A stretch of 64,000 bases of DNA from Ancylobacter sonchi (lineage in GTDB: Bacteria > Pseudomonadota > Alphaproteobacteria > Rhizobiales > Xanthobacteraceae), in the NCBI RefSeq assembly GCF_018390695.1, contig NZ_JAHBGF010000036.1, positions 558,001 to 622,000 on the forward strand, given 5' to 3'. Below, in pieces: positions 10,109 through 19,075 of the stretch. Positions within the stretch are counted from its first letter, which is position 1. Every line of letters begins with the position of its first letter. The position numbers and the translations under genes are program-made. The notes beneath the pieces were generated by a model. It saw only the letters and a list, made by a program, of their open reading frames with translations. It had not been told where the DNA came from and did no database searches.

Positions 10109-11434
10109 ATGAGCCAGTCCACGAGCCATTCCACCATCGCACCCGCCCCCGCGCGCCCGGCCTCGCCGCCGCAGGCGCCCGCGCCGTCGCTCATCGGCGC
10201 GCTGGAGCTCGACGTGCGCTTCCTCGGCATGGTCGGCGCGCTGGCCGTCATCTGGATCGTCTTCGACTTCCTCGCCGACGGCACGTTCCTGACCCCGCGC
10301 AATCTCTGGAACCTCTCGGTCCAGACCGCCTCCATCGCCGTGATGTCGACCGGCATGGTCCTCGTCATCGTGATGCGCCACATCGATCTGTCGGTGGGCT
10401 CCATCCTCGGCGTCACCGGCATGATCATGGCGGTGTTCCAGGTCAGCACGCTGATGCCGACCTTCGGCTTCAACCACCCGGCCGTGGTGGTGCTCACCCT
10501 CATCTCCGGCGTCGCCATCGGCGCGCTGATCGGCACGCTGCACGGCTTCGTCATCGCCTATCTCGGCGTGCCCGCCTTCATCGTCACCCTCGGCGGCCTC
10601 TTGGTCTGGCGCGGCGCCGCCTGGGCGGTGGCGGAAGGTAAGACCATCCCGCTGGTCGACGACCATTTCAAGCTGCTCGGCGGCGGCGCCGACGGCTCGA
10701 TCGGTGCCTTCTGGAGCTGGGTCGTGGCGGCGATGGCCTGCATCGTCATCGTGCTCGCCACCGTGCAGGCCCGCCGCCAGCGCCAGCGCTTCCGCTTCCC
10801 GCTGAAGCCGGTCTGGGCCGAGCTGGTCACCGCCGGCGCCGGCTGCCTCGCGGTGATCGCCGCCACGCTGGTGGTCAACGCCTACACGCTGCCCGCCGCG
10901 CTCGCCCGCCGCTACGCCGAGGCCAACGGCCTGACCGTGCCGCCGGAGGGTCTCGCCATCTCCTTCGGCTTCGCGGTGCCGGTGCTGGTCGCGCTCGCCA
11001 TCGGCGTGATCATGACCTTCGTCACCACCCGCACCCGCTTCGGCCGCTACGTGTTCGCCATCGGCGGCAACCCGGAAGCCGCCGAGCTCGCCGGCATCAA
11101 CACCAAGCGGGTGACGCTGATGGTGTTCGCACTGATGGGCGGCCTCGCCGCCATCGGCGCCGCCATCTCCACCGCCCGCCTGAATTCGGCGACCAACGCC
11201 CAGGGCACATTGGATGAGCTCTATGTCATCGCCGCGGCGGTGATCGGCGGCACCTCGCTGGCCGGCGGCGCGGGCACCGTGGCCGGCGCCATGCTCGGCG
11301 CCCTCGTCATGCAGAGCCTGCAATCGGGCATGGTGCTGATGCGGGTCGACACCCCCTACCAGAACATCGTGGTCGGCATCGTGCTGGTGGTCGCCGTCTG
11401 GGTCGACACCCTCTACCGCAAGCGCTTCAAGTGA
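10109..11434 (+). CDS. xylH: D-xylose ABC transporter permease
   Basis: XylH is the inner-membrane channel of the xylose importer. The 441-residue product has a Pro/Ala-rich cytosolic N-terminus of about 30 residues followed by about ten hydrophobic segments. It belongs to the ribose/xylose permease family (FITVTL-type EAA-like region [37 protein letters not shown] near the C-terminal part). GAGGAG at 10095-10100 is the ribosome site. Its stop codon is 14 bases before the xylG start. Confidence 0.95.
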   Translation: MSQSTSHSTIAPAPARPASPPQAPAPSLIGALELDVRFLGMVGALAVIWIVFDFLADGTFLTPRNLWNLSVQTASIAVMSTGMVLVIVMRHIDLSVGSILGVTGMIMAVFQVSTLMPTFGFNHPAVVVLTLISGVAIGALIGTLHGFVIAYLGVPAFIVTLGGLLVWRGAAWAVAEGKTIPLVDDHFKLLGGGADGSIGAFWSWVVAAMACIVIVLATVQARRQRQRFRFPLKPVWAELVTAGAGCLAVIAATLVVNAYTLPAALARRYAEANGLTVPPEGLAISFGFAVPVLVALAIGVIMTFVTTRTRFGRYVFAIGGNPEAAELAGINTKRVTLMVFALMGGLAAIGAAISTARLNSATNAQGTLDELYVIAAAVIGGTSLAGGAGTVAGAMLGALVMQSLQSGMVLMRVDTPYQNIVVGIVLVVAVWVDTLYRKRFK

Positions 11435-11448
11435 GAGGAGGCGACATC

Positions 11449-12249
11449 ATGGCTGCACAAGGTTCGACGTCCCCCACCGCCTCCGCTCCGCTCGTCGACA
11501 TGCGCGACATCTCGATCGCCTTCGGCGGCATCCGTGCCGTCGACGGGGTCAATGTCGATCTCTATCCCGGCGAAGTGGTCGGCCTGCTCGGGCATAATGG
11601 CGCCGGCAAGTCGACGCTGATCAAGATCCTCGCCGGCGCCTACCGGCCGGACTCCGGCGAGATCCGCATAAATGGCGAGAAGGCCGAGATCGGCAATCCG
11701 CGCGATGCCAAGCGCTACGGCATCGAGACGATCTACCAGACGCTGGCGCTGGCCGACAATGTCGACGCCGCCGCCAATTTGTTCCTCGGCCGCGAGATCA
11801 TGACGCCGTGGGGCACATTGGACGACGTCGCCATGGAGGCGGCGGCGCGCGAGGTGATGGGCCGGCTCAACCCGAACTTCCGCAAGTTCAAGGAGCCGGT
11901 GCGCGGTCTTTCCGGCGGCCAGCGCCAGTCGGTGGCCATCGCCCGCGCCATCCACTTCAACGCCAAGATCCTGATCATGGACGAGCCGACCGCCGCGCTC
12001 GGCCCGCAGGAGACCGCGCAGGTGGCAGAGCTGATCAAGCAGCTGAAGGCCGAGGGCATCGGCATCTTCCTGATCAGCCACGACATCCACGACGTCTTCG
12101 ATCTCGCCGACCGCGTCAGCGTGATGAAGAACGGCAAGCTGGTCGGCACCGCCCGCACCACCGACGTCACCAAGGACGAGGTGCTCGGCATGATCATCAT
12201 GGGCAAGAGCCCGCCCGGCGCCATCGCCGGCCCGGGTGCCGTGCACTAG
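11449..12249 (+). CDS. xylG: Xylose ABC transporter ATP-binding protein, single-domain form
   Basis: This 266-residue ATPase drives the xylose importer. It shows Walker [10 protein letters not shown], signature LSGGQRQ and Walker [13 protein letters not shown] in one nucleotide-binding domain. Enterobacterial XylG has two such domains in about 510 residues; single-domain versions occur in rhizobial sugar importers, so this is probably a normal short form acting as a homodimer rather than a truncation. The ATG at 11449 follows GAGAGGAGG at 11434-11442; an in-frame earlier start overlapping the xylH stop has no ribosome site. Confidence 0.92.
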   Translation: MAAQGSTSPTASAPLVDMRDISIAFGGIRAVDGVNVDLYPGEVVGLLGHNGAGKSTLIKILAGAYRPDSGEIRINGEKAEIGNPRDAKRYGIETIYQTLALADNVDAAANLFLGREIMTPWGTLDDVAMEAAAREVMGRLNPNFRKFKEPVRGLSGGQRQSVAIARAIHFNAKILIMDEPTAALGPQETAQVAELIKQLKAEGIGIFLISHDIHDVFDLADRVSVMKNGKLVGTARTTDVTKDEVLGMIIMGKSPPGAIAGPGAVH

Positions 12250-12306
12250 GGCCCTTTCCGGTCAGGTGGAAACCTGATCGATAGGAAAGTGCTCTGGATT
12301 CAATAA

Positions 12307-12324
12307 GCTGGAACATGTTCCAGC
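12307..12324. repeat. Perfect 18-base palindrome after xylG
   Basis: GCTGGAACATGTTCCAGC reads the same on both strands. It lies 57 bases past the xylG stop and 10 bases before a hairpin. It could be a protein-binding site or part of a dispersed intergenic repeat; no function can be assigned from this window. Confidence 0.5.
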
Positions 12325-12334
12325 GTCCACATCC

Positions 12335-12366
12335 GGGACGGGGCGAAGAAAACGCTGCCCCGTCCC
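12335..12366 (+). terminator. Probable terminator hairpin of xylFHG
   Basis: A perfect ten-base-pair stem GGGACGGGGC/GCCCCGTCCC (12335-12344 with 12357-12366) encloses a 12-base A-rich loop. No T run follows, so it may need Rho or act mainly to protect the transcript end. Confidence 0.55.
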
Positions 12367-12512
12367 TGAAGATCGGAAGCTTTTCCCGGCCGGCCGATGC
12401 TATCGCTGCGTCAGGAGACGCTTCGGCGCCGAGGGCGGCATCCGGTCGCTTGGTCGTCCGTCCCAGGGCGTGCTACGTCCTTGGGCTGAAGTGAGGCAGC
12501 GCGACGGACGGC

Positions 12513-12893
12513 ATGAGCAACCGCGTACGACAGATGGGCCTGATGGCGGCGAGCCTCGTCGTCGCCTATCTGCTCGTCCTCAATGTCGTGCTCGGTGGCC
12601 TCGCCATGGGCACCCATGCCGGAATGGGCGTGGCGCTCGGCCCGTCCGGCGAGGTCATCTGTCTCGCCGCGCCGACGGAAGATGGCCCGAGCGACAAGGC
12701 CGGCCATCTGCCCGATTGCTGCACCGCCGGTTGCCGCATCGGCATGCTGGCCTCGCTGCCGCCGCCGGATCTCGCCGCCCTCCCCGCGCCGCTCGTCCTG
12801 CCGGCGCTGGCGCTCGTCGCCGCTCCCGCCGACGACGCGCAGGCCGGTACCGGCCATCTCCCGCACAATGCCCGCGCCCCTCCCCTGGCCTGA
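12513..12893 (+). CDS. DUF2946-like membrane-anchored protein of a copper locus
   Basis: The 126-residue product begins with a hydrophobic segment (about residues 9-32) and has an ICLAAP stretch followed by a Cys cluster, LPDCCTAGCRIGM, then a Pro/Ala-rich hydrophobic tail. This matches the layout of DUF2946 proteins, which often accompany copper-handling genes; their biochemical role is unknown. The ATG at 12513 has no strong ribosome site, so the start is uncertain. A PCu(A)C chaperone gene follows after 72 bases and a PepSY membrane protein gene after that. Confidence 0.7.
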   Translation: MSNRVRQMGLMAASLVVAYLLVLNVVLGGLAMGTHAGMGVALGPSGEVICLAAPTEDGPSDKAGHLPDCCTAGCRIGMLASLPPPDLAALPAPLVLPALALVAAPADDAQAGTGHLPHNARAPPLA

Positions 12894-12965
12894 CGCAGAC
12901 CCGCCTCGTCGCCTCTGTCGTCATTCGGCCGGGATTCGTCCCGTGCCGGCCCACGGGAATTCAGC

Positions 12966-13559
12966 ATGTCCGCCCTGCTTCACAGCTTCCGCGATTCCAC
13001 CCAGCGCCTCGCCTTCGCCCTGCTCGCTCTCGCAGTGCTGCTCTTCGCCTTCGACAGCGCCCATGCGCACGGCTACAAGGCCGGCGCGATCGAGATCGGC
13101 CATCCCTGGGCGCGGATGACGCCGCCCGGTGCCAAGGTCGGCGGCGCCTATCTCTCCATCGAGAACACCGGCACCACGCCCGACCGCCTCGTCTCGGTCA
13201 CCGTCGCGCCCGACATCGCCGGCCGCGCCGAGATCCACGAAATGAGCGTCACCGACGGGGTGATGAAGATGCAGATGCTGCCCGACGGCGTCGCCATCCC
13301 CGCCGGCGGCAAGGTCGCGCTGGCGCCCGGCGGCTATCACCTGATGCTGCAGGACCTCAAGCAACCGCTGAAGGAAGGCGCCAGCTTCAAGGGCACGCTG
13401 ACCTTCGAGAAGGCCGGCACGGTCGCCGTCGACTTCAAGGTCGAGGGCATGGCCGGCCCGAAGGGTGCCGCGCCGCAGGCGGGCGACCCGCATGCTGGCC
13501 ACGACATGAGCACCATGCCGGCGGGTAGTATGCCGGCGGGCACCACCCCGTCGAACTGA
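12966..13559 (+). CDS. PCu(A)C-type periplasmic copper chaperone
   Basis: PCu(A)C proteins bind Cu(I) in the periplasm and help load the CuA or CuB centres of cytochrome c oxidase. The 197-residue product has an N-terminal signal or anchor segment (about 14-34), the fold from GAIEIGHPWARMTPPG onward and the copper ligands in the H-x-M...H-x-M arrangement: HEM, then a Met, and later YHLMLQDLK. The C-terminal tail is rich in Met and His (DPHAGHDMSTMPAGSMPAG) and may add metal sites. It lies between a DUF2946-like gene and a PepSY gene. Confidence 0.9.
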   Translation: MSALLHSFRDSTQRLAFALLALAVLLFAFDSAHAHGYKAGAIEIGHPWARMTPPGAKVGGAYLSIENTGTTPDRLVSVTVAPDIAGRAEIHEMSVTDGVMKMQMLPDGVAIPAGGKVALAPGGYHLMLQDLKQPLKEGASFKGTLTFEKAGTVAVDFKVEGMAGPKGAAPQAGDPHAGHDMSTMPAGSMPAGTTPSN

Positions 13560-13730
13560 AGCTGAGCCCCGAGCCCGCCCGCACCGGCCGGATGAACGCC
13601 GGCGCGGAACCGCTCCCGTCCTTCATCGCCTGACGCCTCGCCGCGAAACGCCCGACCGCCCCGGCTCTCACATCCGGTAAGGCGCAGGGATGTCGCGCGC
13701 CGTGTGTTGGCCCTTTCCGGATGCGATCCG

Positions 13731-15131
13731 ATGAACGCCACTCCCATGTCCAGCGAAACGCCTTCCTCCAGAAACGTGCCCTCCTCCCGCGAGGGGAGCG
13801 GAAGCGACCTCTACCGCGCCGTCTGGCGCTGGCACTTCTATGCCGGCCTGCTGGTGCTGCCCTTCCTGATTTTGCTCGCCGTCACCGGCGGCGCCTTCCT
13901 GTTCCACACCGAGATCGACAATCTCTGGCATCGCGACCTCAAGGTCGTGGAGATCCGCCAGACCACCCCGCTTGCCGCCGGCGCACAGCTCGAGGCGGCG
14001 CTCGCCGCCCGTCCCGGCACCGCGCTGAAGATCATCACTCCGGCGACGCCCGACGCTTCGTCGGAGATCGTGGTGAAGACCGCGGACGGCGCCCGCCGCT
14101 CGGTCTATGTCGATCCTTATGACGGGCGCGTGCTCGGCGAGCTCGCCGATCGCGGCACGCTGATGTGGACCATCCGCCGGCTGCACAGCCTCGTCGAGTT
14201 CGGCACCATCGCCAATGGCGTCATCGAGATCGTCGCCGGCTGGTCGATCCTCTTGGTCGGCACCGGCTTCTATCTCTGGTGGCCAAGGAAGCAGACCGGC
14301 GGCGTGGTGAGCGTGCGGGGCACGCCGGGGAAGCGCGTGTTCTGGCGCGACCTCCACGCCGTCACCGGCGCCTTCGCCGGCCTCGCCATCGCGGTGATGG
14401 CCCTCTCCGGCATGCCGTGGTCGGTGTTCTGGGGCGAGCACGTCAACGAGTGGGCGAACAGCGCCAATTACGGCTACCCTGCCGGCGTCTACGACAACGT
14501 GCCGATGTCGGACGAGCACCTCGCCCACGCCAACGGCCCGACCAGCTGGTCGCTGGAGCAGGCGAAGATGCCGCTCTCCGCTGCTCCCACCGGCCACCCC
14601 ATCGGCCAGCCCATCGGGATCGATGCCGCCAAGGCGATCTTCGACGGGCTCGGCGTCGCACCCGGCTACACGCTGAGCCTGCCCTCCGGCGCCGCCGGCG
14701 TGTATTCCGCCGCCGTCTACCCGGCCGACCTGTCGCGGCAGCGCGTCGTGCATCTCGACCAGTACAGCGGTAAGCCCTTGATCGACATGAGCTATGCCGA
14801 CTACGGCCCGGCCGCCAAGGCCATGGAGTGGGGCATCAACGTCCATATGGGCCAGGAATACGGCCTCGCCAACCAGCTGGTGCTGCTCGCCGTCTGCCTC
14901 GCCATCGTGCTGATGGCGGTCGCCGCCGGGGTGATGTGGTGGAAGCGCCGTCCGGCCGGCTCGCTCGGTGTCCCGCCGGCGCCGGCCGATCCCCGGGCCA
15001 TGCGCGGCCTGGTACTGGTCATGGCATTGTTCGGCCTCGTCTTTCCGCTAGTCGGCGCCTCACTTCTGGCGATGCTGGCGCTCGATTTCGCCTTCGCGCG
15101 GCGCCCGCGCCGCCGGCCACGCCCCGCCTGA
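13731..15131 (+). CDS. PepSY-associated transmembrane-helix protein
   Basis: The 466-residue inner-membrane protein has the PepSY-TM layout: an N-terminal helix block (FYAGLLVLPFLILLAVTGG, FLFHTEIDNLWH), a periplasmic part, further helices around 150-170 and 200-220, and a C-terminal helix pair near 380 and 430. Relatives are annotated as iron-regulated membrane proteins or linked to siderophore reduction and copper loading. The copper neighbours upstream suggest a metal role. The ATG at 13731 is preferred over an upstream GTG at 13704, but neither has a clear ribosome site; ATG at 13746 is also possible. Confidence 0.8.
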   Translation: MNATPMSSETPSSRNVPSSREGSGSDLYRAVWRWHFYAGLLVLPFLILLAVTGGAFLFHTEIDNLWHRDLKVVEIRQTTPLAAGAQLEAALAARPGTALKIITPATPDASSEIVVKTADGARRSVYVDPYDGRVLGELADRGTLMWTIRRLHSLVEFGTIANGVIEIVAGWSILLVGTGFYLWWPRKQTGGVVSVRGTPGKRVFWRDLHAVTGAFAGLAIAVMALSGMPWSVFWGEHVNEWANSANYGYPAGVYDNVPMSDEHLAHANGPTSWSLEQAKMPLSAAPTGHPIGQPIGIDAAKAIFDGLGVAPGYTLSLPSGAAGVYSAAVYPADLSRQRVVHLDQYSGKPLIDMSYADYGPAAKAMEWGINVHMGQEYGLANQLVLLAVCLAIVLMAVAAGVMWWKRRPAGSLGVPPAPADPRAMRGLVLVMALFGLVFPLVGASLLAMLALDFAFARRPRRRPRPA

Positions 15132-15224
15132 CGCCGCCGGGGATAGCGCCGAGCCGGATGCTTCCGGTTCGGCGCGGCTTCCCCTAGATTGCCGCCGAGG
15201 GCGCCGGCATCGTCACGGGAAAGC

Positions 15225-15683
15225 ATGACCGACAACCGCGACCATGATCCAGAAGACGGCGGCAACGCCCGGCCGCGCGATGGGCTGTTCATCCGGGTCT
15301 ATTTCGGCGACGGCCGCCATCTCGGCCCCAGCATGATCGAGCTTCTTGAAGCGATCCGCCGCGAACGCTCCATCCTGTCCGCGGCGAAGAAGATGGGCAT
15401 GAGCTATCGCCGGGCCTGGCTGCTGGTGGAGGAGCTCGACACCTCCTACGGCCAGCGGGTGGTGGTCACCCATCCCGGCCGGCGCGGCCACGGCACCGAC
15501 CTCACCCCCTTCGGCGAGCGGCTGATCGCGCTCTACCGCGCCATCGAGGAAAAGAGCGCCGCCGCCACCGCCGCCGAGACCGCCGAGCTGCGCGCCGCCC
15601 TCGCGCCGGAACGGCTGCCGCGCGGCGAGGACAAGCCTCAGCCCGGCGCCAAGAAAGCCGCCAAAGCGGGCGGGGAAGGCTAG
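15225..15683 (+). CDS. ModE-like winged-helix molybdate regulator, DNA-binding domain only
   Basis: The 152-residue product has the ModE/LysR-like N-terminal winged helix: LLEAIRRERSILSAAKKMGM, then SYRRAWLLVEELD and the VTHPGRRGHGTDLTPFGERL wing. Full-length ModE has C-terminal molbindin domains that sense molybdate; here a charged Ala/Lys-rich tail replaces them. It is convergent with modC and overlaps its end by four bases, and a ModE-like dyad lies before modA, so it probably controls modABC. The ATG at 15225 follows GGGAAAG. Confidence 0.85.
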   Translation: MTDNRDHDPEDGGNARPRDGLFIRVYFGDGRHLGPSMIELLEAIRRERSILSAAKKMGMSYRRAWLLVEELDTSYGQRVVVTHPGRRGHGTDLTPFGERLIALYRAIEEKSAAATAAETAELRAALAPERLPRGEDKPQPGAKKAAKAGGEG

Positions 15684-16792
15684 GACGACGGCTCGCCCGG
15701 AACCGCGAAGTCCGGGCTGCGGCTGTCGACCGCGACGGTCTTGATCATCGCCCACACCGCCTGCCCCGGCACCAATCCGAGCCGAGTTACGCTCTCGCGC
15801 GTCACGCTGGCGGCCAGCCGGGTGGCGCCGGTCAGCAGCGCCACGTCGGCATAGGGGCCCTCGCCCGGCGTGATCGCCTCGACCACCGCCGGCAACAGGT
15901 TGCTCACGGAGACGTCGACCGGCTGCGCCAGCGCGATGGCGACGTCGCGCGCGCGCACCCGCGCCCGCACCGCGCCGCCGAGCGGCGCCTCGACGCGCGG
16001 CACCCGGAGTTCGCCACCGGGAAAGGCGAGCGTCGAGAGATCGTACGCCGCGTCGTGCCGCGCCACCGTGCAGTCGAGCACCGTACCGATGTCGAAGCGC
16101 CCGATCACCGGCTGCATGTCGGTGCGCGACATCACCTCCGCGACCGAGCCCTCGGCGATCTGCTGGCCGTCCTTCAGCGCCACCACCCGGTCGGAGAGCC
16201 GCAGCACCTCCTCGAGCGAGTGGCTGACATAGAGGATCGGCAGCTTCATCTCGTCGCGCAGGCGTTCGAGATAAGGCAAGATCTCCGCCTTGCGGGCGGC
16301 ATCGAGCGCGGCGAGCGGCTCGTCCATCAGCAACAGGCGCGGCTGCGACAGCAGCGCCCGGCCGATCGCGACGCGCTGCTTCTCGCCGCCCGACAGCGTG
16401 TGCGGCCGCCGGCCGAGCAGATGGCCGATGCCGAGCAGCTCGACCACGGCGTCGAAGCCGATGCCCGCATCGGCGCCGCGCGCCCGTCGCTGGCCGTAGC
16501 GCAGGTTGCGCTCCACCGACATGTGCGGAAACAGCCGCGCGTCCTGGAACACATAGCCGGCGCGGCGGCGCTCGATCGGCACGTCGATGCCGCCGGCGGA
16601 ATCGAAATAGGTCTCGCCATCGACGACGATGCGTCCGCGATCCGGCCGCACCACCCCGGCCACCGCCTGGATGATGGTGGTCTTGCCGGCGCCGGAGCGG
16701 CCGAACAGCGCCGTCACCCCGGCCCCCGGCGCGGTGAAGGCGGAGGCGAGCGAAAAGCCCGGGCGGGCCAGCTGGATGTCGACCTCGATCAT
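15680..16792 (-). CDS. modC: Molybdate ABC transporter ATP-binding protein
   Basis: ModC powers molybdate import. The 370-residue protein has Walker A GRSGAGKTT, signature LSGGEKQR and Walker B LLLMDEPLAALD in its first 235 residues and a C-terminal molybdate-binding TOBE domain (about 295-360, VSNLLPAVVEAITPGEGPYA). Its ATG overlaps the modB stop by four bases (ATGA), showing coupling. Its 3' end overlaps the convergent ModE-like gene by four bases. Confidence 0.96.
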   Translation of the reverse strand: MIEVDIQLARPGFSLASAFTAPGAGVTALFGRSGAGKTTIIQAVAGVVRPDRGRIVVDGETYFDSAGGIDVPIERRRAGYVFQDARLFPHMSVERNLRYGQRRARGADAGIGFDAVVELLGIGHLLGRRPHTLSGGEKQRVAIGRALLSQPRLLLMDEPLAALDAARKAEILPYLERLRDEMKLPILYVSHSLEEVLRLSDRVVALKDGQQIAEGSVAEVMSRTDMQPVIGRFDIGTVLDCTVARHDAAYDLSTLAFPGGELRVPRVEAPLGGAVRARVRARDVAIALAQPVDVSVSNLLPAVVEAITPGEGPYADVALLTGATRLAASVTRESVTRLGLVPGQAVWAMIKTVAVDSRSPDFAVPGEPSS

Positions 16793-17478
16793 GCGCGTCC
16801 GATCAGCGTGCGGATGCGGCGGTCGGCGAGGTTGGCGAGCAGCAGCGCCGCCAGCGCCAGCACGATGGACACCACGGTCAGCCGCGCCGCCATGGCGTCG
16901 CCATCGGTCATGTGGGTGGCGCTGTAGATGGCGAGCGGGATGGTGCGGGTCTGCCCCTCGACATTGGAGACGAAGGTGATGGTGGCGCCGAACTCGCCCA
17001 GCGCCGAGGCGATGGAGAGCAGCGCGCCGGACAGGATGCCGGGCAGCATCAGCGGCAGGGTGACGGTGAGGAACACGTCGAGCCGGCTCGCCCCCAGCGT
17101 GCGGGCGGCGGTCTCGAGGCCACGGTCCACCGCCTCCAGCGCGAGGCGGATGGCGTTCACCGTCAGCGGGAAGCTGATCACCGCCGCCGCCACGGTCGCG
17201 CCGGCGGTGGTGAAGATCAGCCGGATATTGAACCACTCGGCGAGATACTGGCCGAGATAGCCGCGCGCGCCCAGCGTGATGAGCAGCAGATAGCCCACCA
17301 CCACCTTGGGCAGCACGAGCGGCAGGTAGACGATGCCGTCGAACAGGCTCTTGCCGGGAAAGCTGGTGCGCGCCAGCACCATGGCGGTCGCCAGCGCGAA
17401 GGGCAGGCTCCAGAAGGTCGCCCAGAAGGCGACCTTCAGGCTCAGTTGGACCGCCGTCCATTCCTCAGGCGTCAGCAT
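16789..17478 (-). CDS. modB: Molybdate ABC transporter permease
   Basis: The 229-residue inner-membrane protein forms the molybdate channel. It has five or six hydrophobic segments and the permease EAA loop AARTLGASRLDVFLTVTLPLMLPGI, followed by GALLSIASALGEFGATITF, both typical of ModB. Start at 17478 as the usual family N-terminus (LTPEEWTAVQLSLKVA). It lies 39 bases after modA and overlaps modC. Confidence 0.96.
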   Translation of the reverse strand: MLTPEEWTAVQLSLKVAFWATFWSLPFALATAMVLARTSFPGKSLFDGIVYLPLVLPKVVVGYLLLITLGARGYLGQYLAEWFNIRLIFTTAGATVAAAVISFPLTVNAIRLALEAVDRGLETAARTLGASRLDVFLTVTLPLMLPGILSGALLSIASALGEFGATITFVSNVEGQTRTIPLAIYSATHMTDGDAMAARLTVVSIVLALAALLLANLADRRIRTLIGRA

Positions 17479-17517
17479 GGGCTCTCCCGGACGGACGGCG
17501 CGTCAACCACGCAGACG

Positions 17518-18318
17518 TCAATGCACCACGAAGCCGTACTTGGCGTAAACCGCCTTGGCTTCCGGGCCGACGAGGAAGTCGAACACCGCCTTGGTCTCGG
17601 CATTGTCCTGCCCCTTGACGATCTCGTAGGGGTACTCGACCGGCGGGTGGCTGTCGGCCGGGAAGGTGGCGACCACCTTCACATTCTTGGCGATGGCGGC
17701 GTCGGTGGAATAGACGATGCCGGCGGCCGCCTCGCCGCGCTCGACCAGCGCCAGCGCCGCGCGCACGCTCTCGGCGCCGACCACGCGGTCCTTCACCTTG
17801 TCCCACTGGCCGAGATTGGTCAGCGCGGTCTTGGCATAGACGCCGATCGGCACGGAATCGGTGAGGCCGGTGGCGATCTTGCCGTCGGCGCCGAGGAAGG
17901 CGAGCCAGTCGAAGCTCTTGTCGATCTTCACGTCCTTGGCCTTGTCGGCCGGCATGATCAGCACCAGGCTGTTGCCGATCGGCGTCACGCGGGTGGCCTT
18001 CAGGGTGAGGTCCTTGCCCTCGGTATAGTCCATCCACTTGTTGTCGGCGGAGATGAAGATGCCCGCCGGCGCGCCCTGCTCCAGCTGCTTGGCGAGCGCC
18101 GAGGAGGCAGCGAAGGAGAAGACGACCTCCTTGCCGGTCTTCTCCTTGTAGAGCTTGCCGACGTCCTGCAGCGCATTGGTCATCGAGGCGGCGGCGAACA
18201 CCGTGGTCTGCGCCCATGCCTGCGAGACGGGAGCGGCGATGGTGACGAACAGCGCGGCGGCCGCAGCGGCGGCCAGCTTCACGGCCGGCCGGAACGAAGA
18301 GGCGGAGGCATGGAACAT
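17518..18318 (-). CDS. modA: Molybdate ABC transporter periplasmic binding protein
   Basis: ModA binds molybdate in the periplasm. The 266-residue product has a long signal peptide (about 1-36, ending AWAQ) and the ModA opening TTVFAAASMTNALQDVGKLY; SFAASSALAKQLEQGAPAGIF and the late Tyr-containing GIVYSTDAAI region match the oxyanion site. It is the first gene of modABC. A ModE-like dyad lies 14 to 43 bases before its ATG. Confidence 0.96.
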   Translation of the reverse strand: MFHASASSFRPAVKLAAAAAAALFVTIAAPVSQAWAQTTVFAAASMTNALQDVGKLYKEKTGKEVVFSFAASSALAKQLEQGAPAGIFISADNKWMDYTEGKDLTLKATRVTPIGNSLVLIMPADKAKDVKIDKSFDWLAFLGADGKIATGLTDSVPIGVYAKTALTNLGQWDKVKDRVVGAESVRAALALVERGEAAAGIVYSTDAAIAKNVKVVATFPADSHPPVEYPYEIVKGQDNAETKAVFDFLVGPEAKAVYAKYGFVVH

Positions 18319-18331
18319 GGAGCGTCTCCCG

Positions 18332-18361
18332 TGATCATATATTCGTCCATATACATGATCG
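18332..18361. promoter_or_regulatory. ModE-like operator dyad before modA
   Basis: Two inverted half-sites, TGATCATATAT at 18332-18342 and, on the other strand, CGATCATGTATAT ending at 18349, flank a six-base spacer. ModE boxes of known bacteria have ATCG/TATATA-type half-sites with a similar spacer. The position just before the modA start fits repression of modABC by molybdate-bound or constitutive ModE. Confidence 0.65.
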
Positions 18362-18643
18362 AACGGACGACGCCAGTACCGAAGCGGTGAAAGCCGCCCC
18401 GGCCGTGCGAGCCGTCACCGGCGCGATATCGCGGTCGCACGAAAGCGCGACCGTGGAGCCACCTTGTTACCGAGGTTCCGCTTCGCCTCGGGCGAGCCGA
18501 GCGACAGCCAGCCCACAAGCCGCGCCCCGCCCGCGCCTGCCGGGCGCACACGGGCCGCGCCGGGATAGCGCCGCCCGGCTACAGCGAGGATCGTTCAGCT
18601 TGTTGCGGATATCTGCCGCGACGGCCGCCGCTCAGGATTGCGG
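18362..18643. other. Gene-free stretch between modA and the 79-residue gene
   Basis: I see no convincing gene here. A hairpin with a seven-base-pair stem CGGTCGC/GCGACCG lies at 18432-18453, and the rest is GC-rich. It may hold the end of the minus-strand small-gene transcript and the far upstream region of modA. Confidence 0.4.
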
Positions 18644-18883
18644 TCAGTCGATCATCCCGGTCCGACGGGCGACCTCGGCGGCCACCCGCTCCGCCTCCGC
18701 CACCAGATGCCACGCCGCCACGTGGTCGCTCTTGCCGAAATGGATGGACGGCCCCTGCGAGACGATACGCCGGCCGCAACCGTCGTCGACCAGCGAGAAT
18801 TCATAGATGTGGTGCGCCACACGGTGCATCACGCGCACCGTGGAGGGCGAGAGGGTGACGATGTCGAACTCGGCCTGCGGCAT
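18644..18883 (-). CDS. Small protein of unknown function, 79 residues
   Basis: I do not recognise this family. The product is soluble, begins MPQAEFDIVTLSPSTVRVMH and ends with a helix-like Ala/Glu/Arg segment (VAAWHLVAEAERVAAEVARR). No signal peptide, membrane segment or metal motif is visible. It is called a gene because a strong ribosome site (GGGGAGGAG) sits nine bases before the ATG at 18883 and the composition is protein-like. It is divergent from the gene at 19076. Confidence 0.6.
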   Translation of the reverse strand: MPQAEFDIVTLSPSTVRVMHRVAHHIYEFSLVDDGCGRRIVSQGPSIHFGKSDHVAAWHLVAEAERVAAEVARRTGMID

Positions 18884-19075
18884 CACGTTCTCCTCCCCAT
18901 ACGTCCCGCCGCCGGAGAAAGGGCGGGAACCCGGCCGCTTGTGCGGCTCGCCAATCATTCCTCGGCGGCGGACGCAGCCGGCCGCCGGGATGTCGAACTG
19001 GAACTTTCGTCGATCACGAACGTTGCGACAATGAAAAAATTCATCACGTAACGTAAGTTGACGCCGGAGGGAGGC

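Noticed and set aside
11449..12249. xylG as a truncated pseudogene, since the usual XylG has two ATPase domains
   Set aside because: The single domain is complete with all motifs, a good ribosome site and normal spacing, and single-domain versions are known in related bacteria.
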